Below, one piece after another: positions 27,402 to 36,124 of a DNA stretch of 64,000 nucleotides. The position numbers and the translations under genes were made by a program. The stretch's first letter is position 1. Each line of letters opens with the position of its first letter. Below the pieces are notes generated by a model. It was not told where the DNA came from. It was given only the letters and a program-made list of their open reading frames with translations, and did not search any database. The stretch is from Coleofasciculus sp. FACHB-1120 (GTDB lineage Bacteria > Cyanobacteriota > Cyanobacteriia > Cyanobacteriales > FACHB-T130). Location: assembly GCF_014698845.1 (NCBI RefSeq), contig NZ_JACJTV010000003.1, forward strand, positions 62,001 to 126,000. Direction: 5' to 3'.

Positions 27402-27930
27402 CGTTAACTATTCGGTATTATTTGTCGTCTAATTAGCTGAATTGCTGTTTTCTGAAGGTAACTCCGTCTGAGTACCAGAAGTGCCGTTAAGACTGTTATA
27501 AGTTGCGTTATCAATTGTCTGGAATAGATACCGCTATCAATCCATTTATTAGCTCTAGCGGTAATGCAAAGTTATTGTTACTGGTTGCATTCTCTGCCCA
27601 TTTTGAACCATTACTATTCATTGCATAAATGAAAGCGGGATTGCTAGCTAAGCCCTGATAGGCAAGAATTTTATCTCTATTGAGGGACAGTTTTATTGAG
27701 CCAACACCCAGATTGACAATTTCTCCAACCAAGTAATCTCTATTTGCTGTCCAAGTCAGAGTACCTTCATTCTTTCCAAGTTTATTGCTACTTTGCCAAC
27801 CTTGATTTGTGAACTGAATAGCAGTTCACAAATCAATATCTTTTAATAAAACAAAGGTAAATTGAGCGGAATCGCCAAAGTTTAAACCGATAATGGCAAT
27901 GTCACCAGCAGCAAGCGTTGTCTGAGCCAT
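27402..27930 (-). pseudogene. Decayed N-terminal part of the RTX nuclease gene
   Basis: From an ATG at 27930 the minus strand reads MAQTTLAAGDIAIIGLNFGD and continues in a pattern I associate with the N-terminus of large cyanobacterial secreted proteins (AIQFTNQGWQ, NEGTLTWTA, ILAYQGLASNPAFIYAMN). It is interrupted by TGA at 27828-27826. One extra base near 27513 then shifts the frame, and TAG codons lie at 27431-27429 and 27410-27408. Past the insertion the reading frame is exactly that of the nuclease ORF at 27401, so all parts line up as one former gene of about 1,199 codons. Three nonsense codons and one frameshift fall within 530 bp, while the following 3 kb is open. Confidence 0.8.
27802..27836. 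repeat. Perfect 15-bp inverted repeat around a nonsense codon
   Basis: Arms 27802-27816 and 27822-27836 are exact reverse complements (arm core TTGATTTGTGAACTG) with a 5-base loop. The premature TGA of the nuclease pseudogene segment (27826-27828) lies inside one arm. Confidence 0.9.
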
Positions 27931-28600
27931 AGAAGTCTCTTTTCATTTTCAATTATTTTTTGGAACGGTGAAGTTAATCGGGAGCAATATAGCGATCGCT
28001 ATATTCCCCTTTTCAGGAGCGATCGCTTTCTCTTTCTCCTACTGCTGCTTCACAGAACTCCCTCTTTTCCTTAGTAGGGTCGAATGAAACGAACCCACTT
28101 GTGATAAAGTAGATACTTTGGCAAAATTTATCTCTCCAGAAAGTGGCTTGTTTGCAGACCACATCATTGCATTGAGCTTAGTGCTAACGGCAGGAATATT
28201 AAACTTTTCCAAGCCCAAACAGCGCCACCCTGAAGATATTTAGTTATTGTTAAGAAACCCTGATAATCATTAATAAGTATAAATTAGGCGGGATGCAGTT
28301 AGCCGTAAATTTACGTAATCTTCATAAACTATCCCGATATTAAGAAATCGTCATCTCTGCAAATATACTGGGAGTGGTAAGAAGCGGTTTAATATCTATT
28401 AGCATCCACATCCACTCTTTATCTTTAAGAGGGGTAACTATTTTGTGGAGCTACCCATTTAAAGCGGGGCAGCAAACCCCCACCTCGGTCACAAGGAGCG
28501 GGAAAATAGACCTCATCGGTGGAAGTTTTTATGATTTTGGAGGATTATAAACCAGATTTCAATTGTGGAAGGAAGGTTCTAGTTATCAGCTCCGGTAAAG
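27931..28600. other. 670-bp intergenic region upstream of the nuclease pseudogene
   Basis: No gene is seen on either strand. It contains a 20-bp perfect palindrome built around a HIP1 octamer (27986-28005), a second HIP1 at 28019-28026, and on the minus strand at 28303-28325 a 23-nt sequence matching 19 of 23 positions upstream of the haemagglutinin/CHAT gene (225-247). The last is a candidate shared regulatory site. Confidence 0.5.
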
Positions 28601-29353
28601 TCATGCTGAATTTGAGGCTGAAGACCCGGTAAACTGTAATAAACCGATTTCTTGCATCCGCTCTTTGACCCAATTCTGAAACATTTCGTCAATCAAGCGA
28701 CGGCGCATTTGTTCATCTAGCTGTGCTGGCAAGAACTTTTCGAGTCGAACAATTGCATACCATTCTTCCAGACGGGTTGGAGTCCATAGCTGCCCAGGTT
28801 GACTAATTGATAACATTTTGGCGATCGCTGGATGCAAAGCACTCAAACTCACTGGGCCAATGACTCCCCCAGTGTGAGCCTCTGTACCTTGGGAATATTC
28901 TCTGGCTAACTCTGCGAAAGATTGTTCTCCTTCCTGAATTCTAAAGTAGACTTCCTGGGCAATTCCCATATCCTTGGTACGAATTAAGGAACACACTACT
29001 TGGTCGAGACCTGCTTTGTGAGCGATAAAATAAGACTCGACCTTTGAACTCCAAGTAGCTATCTTAAACTTCTCTAGCAGCAAGGATCGTACAGCTAAGT
29101 CTTCCAGTTGTTCTAAAGTCATGCCTTGGGATGCCGCCCAAGCTTTTCGCGCTTCTGGGGAGGTGAGTTGGTGCTGCGCGGCAAACTGCTCTACAGCCAA
29201 TTTGCGCTCTGCATCCGTGCAAGAATAGAGCGCGATCGCTTCGTCAATAATAATCCCTTGCAAGAACTGGGACAGCAGCTGATAACGACTCAACAAAGAC
29301 GGAATCTCATGTGCCTGAATTACTTTGCTGCCAACTTGAAAAATTTCCGCCAT
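28601..29353 (-). CDS. PpiC-type (parvulin) peptidyl-prolyl isomerase
   Basis: 250 residues. The N-terminal 100 residues are helical and SurA-like. About residues 108-205 form a parvulin domain, with RIQEGEQSFAELAREYSQGTEAHTGGVIGPVSLSALHPAIAKML, where the SFAELAREYS and GG.IGPV segments are characteristic. No signal peptide or membrane segment is visible, so it is probably cytoplasmic. In cyanobacteria such isomerases often sit near type I secretion genes. Here the neighbours are RTX proteins but no ABC exporter or HlyD partner is in the window, so a link with their folding or export is only suggested by position. Confidence 0.8.
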   Translation of the reverse strand: MAEIFQVGSKVIQAHEIPSLLSRYQLLSQFLQGIIIDEAIALYSCTDAERKLAVEQFAAQHQLTSPEARKAWAASQGMTLEQLEDLAVRSLLLEKFKIATWSSKVESYFIAHKAGLDQVVCSLIRTKDMGIAQEVYFRIQEGEQSFAELAREYSQGTEAHTGGVIGPVSLSALHPAIAKMLSISQPGQLWTPTRLEEWYAIVRLEKFLPAQLDEQMRRRLIDEMFQNWVKERMQEIGLLQFTGSSASNSA

Positions 29354-29546
29354 CTCAAACGCAGATACACGTCTCTAAGTTTTCCTTGATTCCATAAGTA
29401 GGTCAGATTGGTCTTAAACCTTTGCTACTGACCAAATCCTATAGCAGATTCGGTCGTTACCTTTAAAGAAGTGCCGCTTGAACTAGATAATTGCTGGATA
29501 ACGCGATTAATCTCTTTGCTGAAATTAATAAAGCAACTGGGTTGAT

Positions 29547-31142
29547 TTAACAGCGGGTAAAGATGAAATAATTTCCTAAGTTAAGCGATCGCGCAACGCC
29601 ATCCTCCGCAACTTGCACTTCAATTAAACCGAATTTGCAAGCAAAGCGGGTATTATCTATTAGGATGCAGGGCACATCTTGGTTGAACATTTTGGTGTGA
29701 AGGAACACGCGACCTGCCTCAACATGGATAGTCAGCGTATCTAAATCTGACGTGTAACTGCCCGCATAAGACGCCCAAGCCGAGAAATCGGGCACAAACG
29801 AAGCATCGAGTTCGATGCGTTCGCAGGGTGAAGAGTTGACCATGATATACCGCGTCGGCGCTGCTGCTTCGAGGATAAAACCGACAGGAATTTTTTCTTC
29901 GCTATCTGGCTTTTGTGCAAAATAAAGGTCTTTTTTAAGCGCCTGTAAAGGCATTACCTGCTCGTTTAAATCAAGCATCAGCTGGTCATCCAGCACCTGA
30001 ATCTTGAGCAACCCTGTCTGAGGCCCTAAATATAATCCTGTATATTGCGACCATAACCCGGTATCGGGCGCGATCGCTTGCGGCTTCGGTGTCTGCTTTG
30101 GCAGATTCAGGAGTTCGTCAAAGATCCGGTTGACGATTTTGTAAGCCGCGAAGTCAGGGGCGCGACGGTTGAACACCAGCGAAACTGCAACATCAGCCTC
30201 CGGAACCATGAGGAACCAGCTACCATAGCTGCTGATTGCACCATTGTGTCCGATTCGGCGTATCCCCTTGTAGGGGTCAACCATGAAAGTCAGTCCATAT
30301 CCTGCCCCTTCCGTCGTATACCAGTCTGCATGAAGTGTTTGCATTTGAGTAACCGACTGGGGTGAGAGGATCTGGCGATCGCGAAAACAACCCTGGTTCA
30401 TGTGCATCATCGCAAAGTTTGCCAAATCTAGCACCGTGGAAATGATAAATCCCGCCGGATAGCCAGCCGTATTGTCAGCAAAGCGACGATCTACACTTAA
30501 TGTCCCATCCTCATTCTGGTTGTGCGATTGAGCAATTGGATAAGTCATCGCCACCGTCGGATCGAATGTCGTGCGTTGCATCTCCAAAGGGTCAAAAACC
30601 AACTCTTGCATCAGTTGTGTAAATGGCTTACCGCTGACAGCCTCAGCAATATAACCAACCACCATAATGCCGGGGTTGCTATAGGAGTACAGCTTGCCAG
30701 GAGGTGCAATAATCGGGTACTTCGGTATCTGGTCTCGCACGTAAGCCTCAAGTCCCTCTGGATCGCGCCGACCAAAATTTTGGGCATCCGTAGGGAGTCC
30801 AGAAGTATGAGTCATCAGCATCCGTAAGGTGATGCGTTCAGCGGCTCCCTCCTCGCTGAGGGCGAACCAATCAATGTAATCTTTAATGGGTCGATCGAGG
30901 TCAAGCTTGCCAGTCTCAACCAGCCGCATCACCGCAGTCCCAGTTAGCGGCTTGGTGACAGAACCAATCCGAAACAGAGTTTGCGGGGTCACGGGGATTG
31001 AGCCATCTTCCACGCTAGTGACACCAAAACCCCTGGCATAGATGACTTCCCGCTTTTGGACAACCGAAAGCGCCACACCTGGGATAGCGGAGACTTTCAT
31101 CTGTTCTTCAATTTGCTGTTCTAATTGATAAAAGTTAACCAT
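29547..31142 (-). CDS. Serine hydrolase of the class C beta-lactamase family
   Basis: 531 residues. The catalytic SxxK motif is SVTK (Ser61, Lys64), the YxN motif is YSN (154-156) and a late HNG (IGHNGAISSYGSW) stands where KTG is found. These are the signatures of the AmpC/DD-peptidase-like esterase family (Beta-lactamase, class C). The C-terminal 150 residues form a beta-rich extension of the lipocalin-like kind. There is no signal peptide, so a cytoplasmic esterase or peptidase is more likely than an antibiotic-resistance enzyme. It is divergent from dxs across 219 bp. Confidence 0.85.
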   Translation of the reverse strand: MVNFYQLEQQIEEQMKVSAIPGVALSVVQKREVIYARGFGVTSVEDGSIPVTPQTLFRIGSVTKPLTGTAVMRLVETGKLDLDRPIKDYIDWFALSEEGAAERITLRMLMTHTSGLPTDAQNFGRRDPEGLEAYVRDQIPKYPIIAPPGKLYSYSNPGIMVVGYIAEAVSGKPFTQLMQELVFDPLEMQRTTFDPTVAMTYPIAQSHNQNEDGTLSVDRRFADNTAGYPAGFIISTVLDLANFAMMHMNQGCFRDRQILSPQSVTQMQTLHADWYTTEGAGYGLTFMVDPYKGIRRIGHNGAISSYGSWFLMVPEADVAVSLVFNRRAPDFAAYKIVNRIFDELLNLPKQTPKPQAIAPDTGLWSQYTGLYLGPQTGLLKIQVLDDQLMLDLNEQVMPLQALKKDLYFAQKPDSEEKIPVGFILEAAAPTRYIMVNSSPCERIELDASFVPDFSAWASYAGSYTSDLDTLTIHVEAGRVFLHTKMFNQDVPCILIDNTRFACKFGLIEVQVAEDGVARSLNLGNYFIFTRC

Positions 31143-31361
31143 TTGTCTCTACATCCAGAATTTTTGTAATTTACGGATTTCATCGGATATTGTGCCTACC
31201 GCTAACAATCCGGGTAACAGCGAGGGCACTTCCGTGTCCCTAACGGTTACGCAGACTAAACCCGCCTTGTATACCGTAATCATTCGGTTCGTTCCCCCAA
31301 ATCCATTACAGTTTAAAGAGATAACTAAAATCCGATCCTTAAGCTTATAGGGAAATCTGGA

Positions 31362-33269
31362 ATGCATTTGAGTGAAATTACTCATCCCAACCAGTTGCAC
31401 GGTCTATCAATTCGTCAACTTCAGCAAATTGCCCGTCAAATTCGGGAAAAGCATCTCCAAACTGTAGCCACCAGCGGCGGTCATTTGGGACCGGGATTGG
31501 GGGTCGTAGAACTGACAATAGCTTTGTATCAAACGCTAGACTTAGATCGCGATAAAGTGACCTGGGATGTCGGGCACCAAGCCTATCCGCACAAATTGCT
31601 CACGGGACGGTATCACCGCTTCCACACACTGCGCCAAAAAGATGGCATCGCCGGTTATCTCAAGCGCTGTGAAAGTAAATTCGATCACTTTGGTGCTGGT
31701 CATGCTTCCACCAGTATTTCATCTGCTTTGGGCATGGCGATGGCGCGAGACCTCAAAGGCGATAACTTCAAAGTCGCAGCAGTGATTGGCGATGGGGCAC
31801 TCACTGGCGGTATGGCGTTGGAAGCGATTAACCATGCCGGACACTTGCCCAAAACCAACCTGCTGGTGGTGCTGAACGATAACGAAATGTCGATTTCGCC
31901 CAACGTCGGCGCGATTCCTCGCTATCTGAACAAAATGCGTCTCAGTCCGCCGATGCAGTTTATTACAGATAATCTGGAGGAGCAGTTCAAGCATATTCCT
32001 TTTGTGGGTGAATCCCTGACGCCAGAACTGGAAAGAGTGAAAGAAGGGATGAAGCGTCTGGCAGTTCCTAAAGTAGGGGCGGTATTTGAAGAACTCGGCT
32101 TTACTTATATGGGACCAGTGGATGGTCATAATTTAGAGGAACTGATTGCCACCTTCAAGCAAGCCCACAAGATGCAAGGGCCAGTTCTGGTTCATGTCGC
32201 AACCGTAAAAGGGAAAGGATATGAAATAGCTGAGAAAGACCAAGTCGGCTACCATGCACAATCCCCCTTCAACCTCGCTACGGGTAAAGCGGTTCCCTCT
32301 AGCAAACCCAAGCCTCCTTCTTACGCCAAAGTTTTTTCCCACACGCTGGTTAAACTCGCCGAGAATAATCCCAACATTGTCGGCATCACAGCAGCAATGG
32401 CGACTGGCACAGGTTTAGACAAACTCGCCAGCAAACTCCCCAAGCAATACATTGATGTCGGAATTGCTGAACAACACGCGGTCACTTTAGCCGCAGGTTT
32501 GGCTTGTGAAGGGATGCGACCCGTTGCCGCAATTTACTCTACTTTTCTGCAACGCGGCTACGACCAAATCGTTCACGATGTCTGCATTCAAAAATTACCC
32601 GTCTTCTTCTGTCTTGACCGCGCCGGAATTGTCGGTGCTGACGGTCCCACGCACCAAGGGATGTACGATATCGCCTATCTGCGCTGTCTCCCGAATATGG
32701 TGTTGATGGCACCCAAAGATGAAGCTGAATTGCAGCAGATGATCGTGACAGGCGTTAACTATACCGATGGCCCGATTGCGATGCGCTATCCTCGCGGCAA
32801 TGGCTACGGGGTGCCCCTGATGGAAGAAGGCTGGGAAGAACTACCCATCGGCAAAGCAGAAATTTTGCGCCAAGGCGATGATGTTTTGCTCCTGGGTTAT
32901 GGTTCGATGGTCTATCCCGCCATGCAGGCAGCGGAGATTTTAAGCGAGCATGGAATTGAAGCGACTGTCGTCAATGCTCGTTTTGCTAAGCCGCTGGATA
33001 CTGAGTTAATTTTGCCTCTGGCTCAGCAGATTGGTCGGGTGGTGACGCTGGAAGAAGGCTGCATCATTGGCGGCTTTGGTTCGGCTGTGGCAGAAAGCTT
33101 GCTGGATAATCATCTGATGGTGCCTATAACGCGGATTGGCGTGCCTGATGTATTAGTGGATCATGCTACGCCAGAACAGTCGATGGCGGAACTGGGTCTG
33201 ACACCGTCTCAAATTGCCGAGCGAGTGAGGAAATCTTTTAGTCCTCAGCTGTCAGCAGTGATGGGTTAA
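31362..33269 (+). CDS. dxs: 1-deoxy-D-xylulose-5-phosphate synthase
   Basis: 635 residues, full length for DXS. This thiamine-diphosphate enzyme condenses pyruvate and glyceraldehyde 3-phosphate to start the MEP pathway for isoprenoids, carotenoids and the phytol and quinone side chains. Seen motifs: the N-terminal [16 protein letters not shown] and [11 protein letters not shown], the ThDP/Mg motif [15 protein letters not shown] ending in [13 protein letters not shown], and the transketolase-type pyrimidine-domain sequence [17 protein letters not shown]. The start ATG follows GGGAAATCTGG. Monocistronic by appearance. Confidence 0.97.
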   Translation: MHLSEITHPNQLHGLSIRQLQQIARQIREKHLQTVATSGGHLGPGLGVVELTIALYQTLDLDRDKVTWDVGHQAYPHKLLTGRYHRFHTLRQKDGIAGYLKRCESKFDHFGAGHASTSISSALGMAMARDLKGDNFKVAAVIGDGALTGGMALEAINHAGHLPKTNLLVVLNDNEMSISPNVGAIPRYLNKMRLSPPMQFITDNLEEQFKHIPFVGESLTPELERVKEGMKRLAVPKVGAVFEELGFTYMGPVDGHNLEELIATFKQAHKMQGPVLVHVATVKGKGYEIAEKDQVGYHAQSPFNLATGKAVPSSKPKPPSYAKVFSHTLVKLAENNPNIVGITAAMATGTGLDKLASKLPKQYIDVGIAEQHAVTLAAGLACEGMRPVAAIYSTFLQRGYDQIVHDVCIQKLPVFFCLDRAGIVGADGPTHQGMYDIAYLRCLPNMVLMAPKDEAELQQMIVTGVNYTDGPIAMRYPRGNGYGVPLMEEGWEELPIGKAEILRQGDDVLLLGYGSMVYPAMQAAEILSEHGIEATVVNARFAKPLDTELILPLAQQIGRVVTLEEGCIIGGFGSAVAESLLDNHLMVPITRIGVPDVLVDHATPEQSMAELGLTPSQIAERVRKSFSPQLSAVMG

Positions 33270-33420
33270 AAGTAGGTTTTTTTAATGCAAGGGTTCGCAG
33301 AGGTAATCGCAGAGGTACGCAAAGATATCGCTGGCGCTCTGCGTTCCTTGGCGCTAAAGCAAAATCGCGATAACTATTTTCGGGAAAAGGCACAAGGTAA
33401 AAAAGCAGTTAGTCGAGTAA

Positions 33421-33478
33421 ATATCGGCTAAGTTGTTAGAAACTATCATATTGATGACTAACAACTCACAGCCGATAT
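33421..33478 (+). promoter_or_regulatory. Leader hairpin covering the mtnA start codon
   Basis: Two 9-bp perfect stems stack: 33421-33429 with 33470-33478 (ATATCGGCT/AGCCGATAT) and 33431-33439 with 33458-33466 (AGTTGTTAG/CTAACAACT), separated by a small internal bulge and closed by an 18-base loop. The A and U of the mtnA ATG (33477-33479) pair in the outer stem. No Shine-Dalgarno sequence lies between the stems. This arrangement could limit translation initiation. It does not look like a SAM riboswitch. Confidence 0.6.
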
Positions 33479-34535
33479 GTCTACCAAAACTCAAGTTTTT
33501 CCGGTTATTTGGAACCAAGACCGCGTTTTGCTCATCGACCAAAACCGGCTGCCTACCGAGTACACGTTTGTTGAGATCAGCTGCTGCGAGGATATGGCGC
33601 AGGCGATTAAAACGATGATTGTCCGGGGGGCACCGGCTATCGGTGTTGCGGCTGCCTACGGGATGTACCTGGGGGCAAGGGAGATTCAGACAGACAAGCG
33701 TGAGGAATTTTTGACTAAGTTGGAGCAAATTGCCGAGATGTTGCGGCAAACTCGTCCAACTGCGGTTAATTTATTTTGGGCGATCGCGCGGATGTTGCGA
33801 ACTGCCTATGAATCGCTCGGAACGGTAGAAGAAATCAAATCTATTTTACTGACAACTGCTAAGGCGATTAATGCAGAAGACTTGCAAACTTGTCAGGCAA
33901 TCGGCGATCACGGTTTAAAAGCTTTACCTTCCAAGCCTCATAAACTGGTTATTTTGACTCACTGCAACGCTGGAGCTTTGGCAACTGCTGGCTATGGAAC
34001 TGCCTTGGGCGTTGTTCGTTCTGCGTGGCGAGATGGGCGTCTGGAGCGAGTCTATGCCGATGAAACTCGTCCCCGCTTACAAGGTGCGAAGCTGACTTCT
34101 TGGGAATGCGTCCAAGAAGGCATTCCGGTTACGGTGATTACCGATAGTATGGCAGCTCACTGCATGAAACAGGGTTTAATTGATGCGGTCGTTGTCGGTG
34201 CTGACAGGATTGCCGCAAATGGTGACACTGCTAATAAAATTGGCACTTACAGTCTGGCACTGGTTGCCAAGGCTCACAATGTTCCTTTTTTCGTTGCCGC
34301 ACCCCTCTCTACGATTGATTTCGAGTTACCGTCTGGTAACAAAATTCCGATTGAAGAACGCGACTCCTCGGAAATTTACCAAGTTGGCAATACACTTCTC
34401 ACCCCTGCTGGTGTGGAGTTTTACAACCCAGCATTTGATGTCACTCCCGCCGAATTAATTTCAGCAGTGATTACAGAGTATGGCGCGATCGCGCCCAGTG
34501 AGTTAAAACAGTTTCAGACCAAACAAATGGTTTAG
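33477..34535 (+). CDS. mtnA: S-methyl-5-thioribose-1-phosphate isomerase
   Basis: 352 residues, the usual length. MtnA converts methylthioribose 1-phosphate to methylthioribulose 1-phosphate in the methionine salvage pathway. Motifs seen: [21 protein letters not shown] (phosphate binding), catalytic Cys163 in [18 protein letters not shown] and catalytic Asp243 in [20 protein letters not shown]. The start ATG sits in a leader hairpin (33421-33478) and lacks a Shine-Dalgarno sequence, which hints at translational control. No other mtn gene lies in the window. Confidence 0.95.
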   Translation: MSTKTQVFPVIWNQDRVLLIDQNRLPTEYTFVEISCCEDMAQAIKTMIVRGAPAIGVAAAYGMYLGAREIQTDKREEFLTKLEQIAEMLRQTRPTAVNLFWAIARMLRTAYESLGTVEEIKSILLTTAKAINAEDLQTCQAIGDHGLKALPSKPHKLVILTHCNAGALATAGYGTALGVVRSAWRDGRLERVYADETRPRLQGAKLTSWECVQEGIPVTVITDSMAAHCMKQGLIDAVVVGADRIAANGDTANKIGTYSLALVAKAHNVPFFVAAPLSTIDFELPSGNKIPIEERDSSEIYQVGNTLLTPAGVEFYNPAFDVTPAELISAVITEYGAIAPSELKQFQTKQMV

Positions 34536-34577
34536 AAGAGTGCAACAATATATCTGAAAAAGAAGAAGGCACAAACC

Positions 34578-35210
34578 TTGGGAAAAACCACAGCCGAAAC
34601 CAAACAACATCTTTTGAAAAACAAACCCATCCGTAAATTTGCGGCGTCTATACAAGCAGATTCATCGTATCTTTACAATTGGCAAGTTTCCCTCAAACAG
34701 CGAAGAAACATACTCTTTTTCGTAACAGGTGTAATAACGATAGGGAGTTTGGTATCGGTAGGTAATCCCATTGCTTTCGCACTTGGGTTTCCCCCCATGT
34801 TGAACTGTGGTCCAGTTAAGCAATCAGCAGTGGAAGAAAATATTGAGTCAATTAACTTAGCTCAAGAAGCCCATTTTTCTGAAAAAAAGTCCTTTGCTAA
34901 CGACTTTAATAAGTTAGGAATCCGCCTTCAAAAGCAGGGAGACAACTACGAATATTCAACTCGTGCCACTTCTTCGGCTGCCTTTAGTTACGGGATATCC
35001 CAAAGTAAAGGAAGTAACAGTTACGTTGGGGCTGTGTTTGTAGTCCCTGCTCCTGAGACCAAATCTAAAGCGGTTAATCGTGAGATAATAGTAACTATTT
35101 TGTGCCAAGCGGATTCCCCCGGGGCAATCAAACCTGTAGAGCCAGCTTATCAAAATGGTGCAGTTGCTTGCGGCTCTAACACCACCGAAATCTACCGTTA
35201 TTCGCCTTAA
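34578..35210 (+). CDS. Type IV pilin-like G/H family protein without prepilin motif
   Basis: 210 residues from a TTG start (GAAGGC ribosome site 6 bases upstream); no ATG is available before the globular domain. A membrane anchor at about 45-72 (NILFFVTGVITIGSLVSVG) replaces the usual class III signal: there is no G-F cleavage site and no Glu at +5. The C-terminal domain matches the two following paralogues: NYEYSTRAT, SYVGAVFVVP, a late cysteine pair and the identical tail CGSNTTEIYRYSP. Probably an anchored pilin-like protein rather than a polymerising pilin. It begins 42 bp after mtnA and is followed by its own terminator hairpin. Confidence 0.65.
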   Translation: MGKTTAETKQHLLKNKPIRKFAASIQADSSYLYNWQVSLKQRRNILFFVTGVITIGSLVSVGNPIAFALGFPPMLNCGPVKQSAVEENIESINLAQEAHFSEKKSFANDFNKLGIRLQKQGDNYEYSTRATSSAAFSYGISQSKGSNSYVGAVFVVPAPETKSKAVNREIIVTILCQADSPGAIKPVEPAYQNGAVACGSNTTEIYRYSP

Positions 35211-35228
35211 GGCTAACTCGTAAGAAAG

Positions 35229-35268
35229 TTTAGGTTTTGGATCGGCATCTAAGCAATCCAAAATCTAA
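35229..35268 (+). terminator. Terminator hairpin after the first pilin-like gene
   Basis: Arms TTAGGTTTTGGAT (35230-35242) and ATCCAAAATCTAA (35256-35268) pair with one G-T, followed by GCTTTTC. The copy after the next paralogue has GGCT/AGCC where this one has GGAT/ATCC, a compensatory change that supports the RNA stem. Confidence 0.7.
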
Positions 35269-35382
35269 GCTTTTCAGGAATTTCTCATCTTGCCAGTGAA
35301 TATCTATTAAAGCCTTTTGTACTTTGTACTCACGCAAAGCTCAAAAGCCTATATCAGCTTTATTGACTTAAAAAGATTGAAG

Positions 35383-35949
35383 ATGAGCATCTACCGCCGA
35401 GATAAGTGGCTACAATATTTATTTAATAGAAACAAAAATCAAGGTTTTACCGCCGTTGAGCTTTTGTTTGTTCTTATAATTATTGGTATTTTGGCGTTTA
35501 TGACTTTGCCTAATTTTTTGGGTTGTGCCAATAAAGCCAAGCAATCAGAGGGAAAAAACTATATCGGCTCAATGAATAGAGGACAGCAAGCTTACTATTT
35601 AGAAAATGGTAACTTCGTTGCTTCTATGCCAAAATTGGGTCTAGGTCTTCCAACTAAAACAATCAATTATGAATATTCTGTTCGGGCAACAAAAACAGCA
35701 GTCTTTAACTACGCGATCGCTCAAAAATCTGCTTCCAAACCTTTGAAAAGCTATGTTGGGGCTGTCTTCATAGTACCTGCATCTGATGTAAACGAGAAAG
35801 CGGCTGAAAATCACGAGAAATGGTCATCGTTATCAATAGTATGCGAGACAGAGACCCTCAGTAACAAACCTCCCGCCGATCCAACTTACCAAAAGGGTGC
35901 CCTCACTTGCGGTTCTAATACCACCGAAATCTACCGTTATTCACCTTAA
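35383..35949 (+). CDS. Type IV pilin-like protein with canonical prepilin motif
   Basis: 188 residues from ATG 35383. This start is chosen because the following paralogue begins with the same ATGAGCATCTA sequence; the frame is open back to 35317. The leader MSIYRRDKWLQYLFNRNKNQG is cut after Gly21, giving Phe+1 and Glu+5 (FTAVELLFVLIIIGILAFMTLP), the classic class III signal for prepilin peptidase. The globular part has the cyanobacterial G/H pilin pattern: NYIGSMNRGQQAYYLENG, NYEYSVRATKTAVF, SYVGAVFIVP and a C-terminal cysteine pair. Likely a minor pilin assembled in the type IV pilus or a related pseudopilus. No assembly genes are in the window. Confidence 0.85.
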   Translation: MSIYRRDKWLQYLFNRNKNQGFTAVELLFVLIIIGILAFMTLPNFLGCANKAKQSEGKNYIGSMNRGQQAYYLENGNFVASMPKLGLGLPTKTINYEYSVRATKTAVFNYAIAQKSASKPLKSYVGAVFIVPASDVNEKAAENHEKWSSLSIVCETETLSNKPPADPTYQKGALTCGSNTTEIYRYSP

Positions 35950-35967
35950 GGTTAACCCGGAAGAAAA

Positions 35968-36012
35968 TTTAGATTTTGGCTTTGCATCTAACTAAGCAAG
36001 CCAAAATCTAAA
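35968..36012 (+). terminator. Terminator hairpin after the second pilin-like gene
   Basis: A perfect 14-bp stem, arms TTTAGATTTTGGCT (35968-35981) and AGCCAAAATCTAAA (35999-36012), followed by CTTTTC. It lies 19 bp past the stop and corresponds to the hairpin at 35229-35268. Confidence 0.75.
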
Positions 36013-36124
36013 CTTTTCAGGAATCCCTTATTTTCCAAGTGAATATTTCTTAAAGCTTTTTATAGTTTGCACGCACGCAAAGTATAAAAAAGTATCTAGG
36101 GTTTATTTATTCAAAGAGGCTGAA

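Noticed and set aside
31149-31400. 83-codon minus-strand ORF between the hydrolase and dxs
   Set aside because: It overlaps the start of dxs, has no recognisable features and is the probable divergent promoter region.
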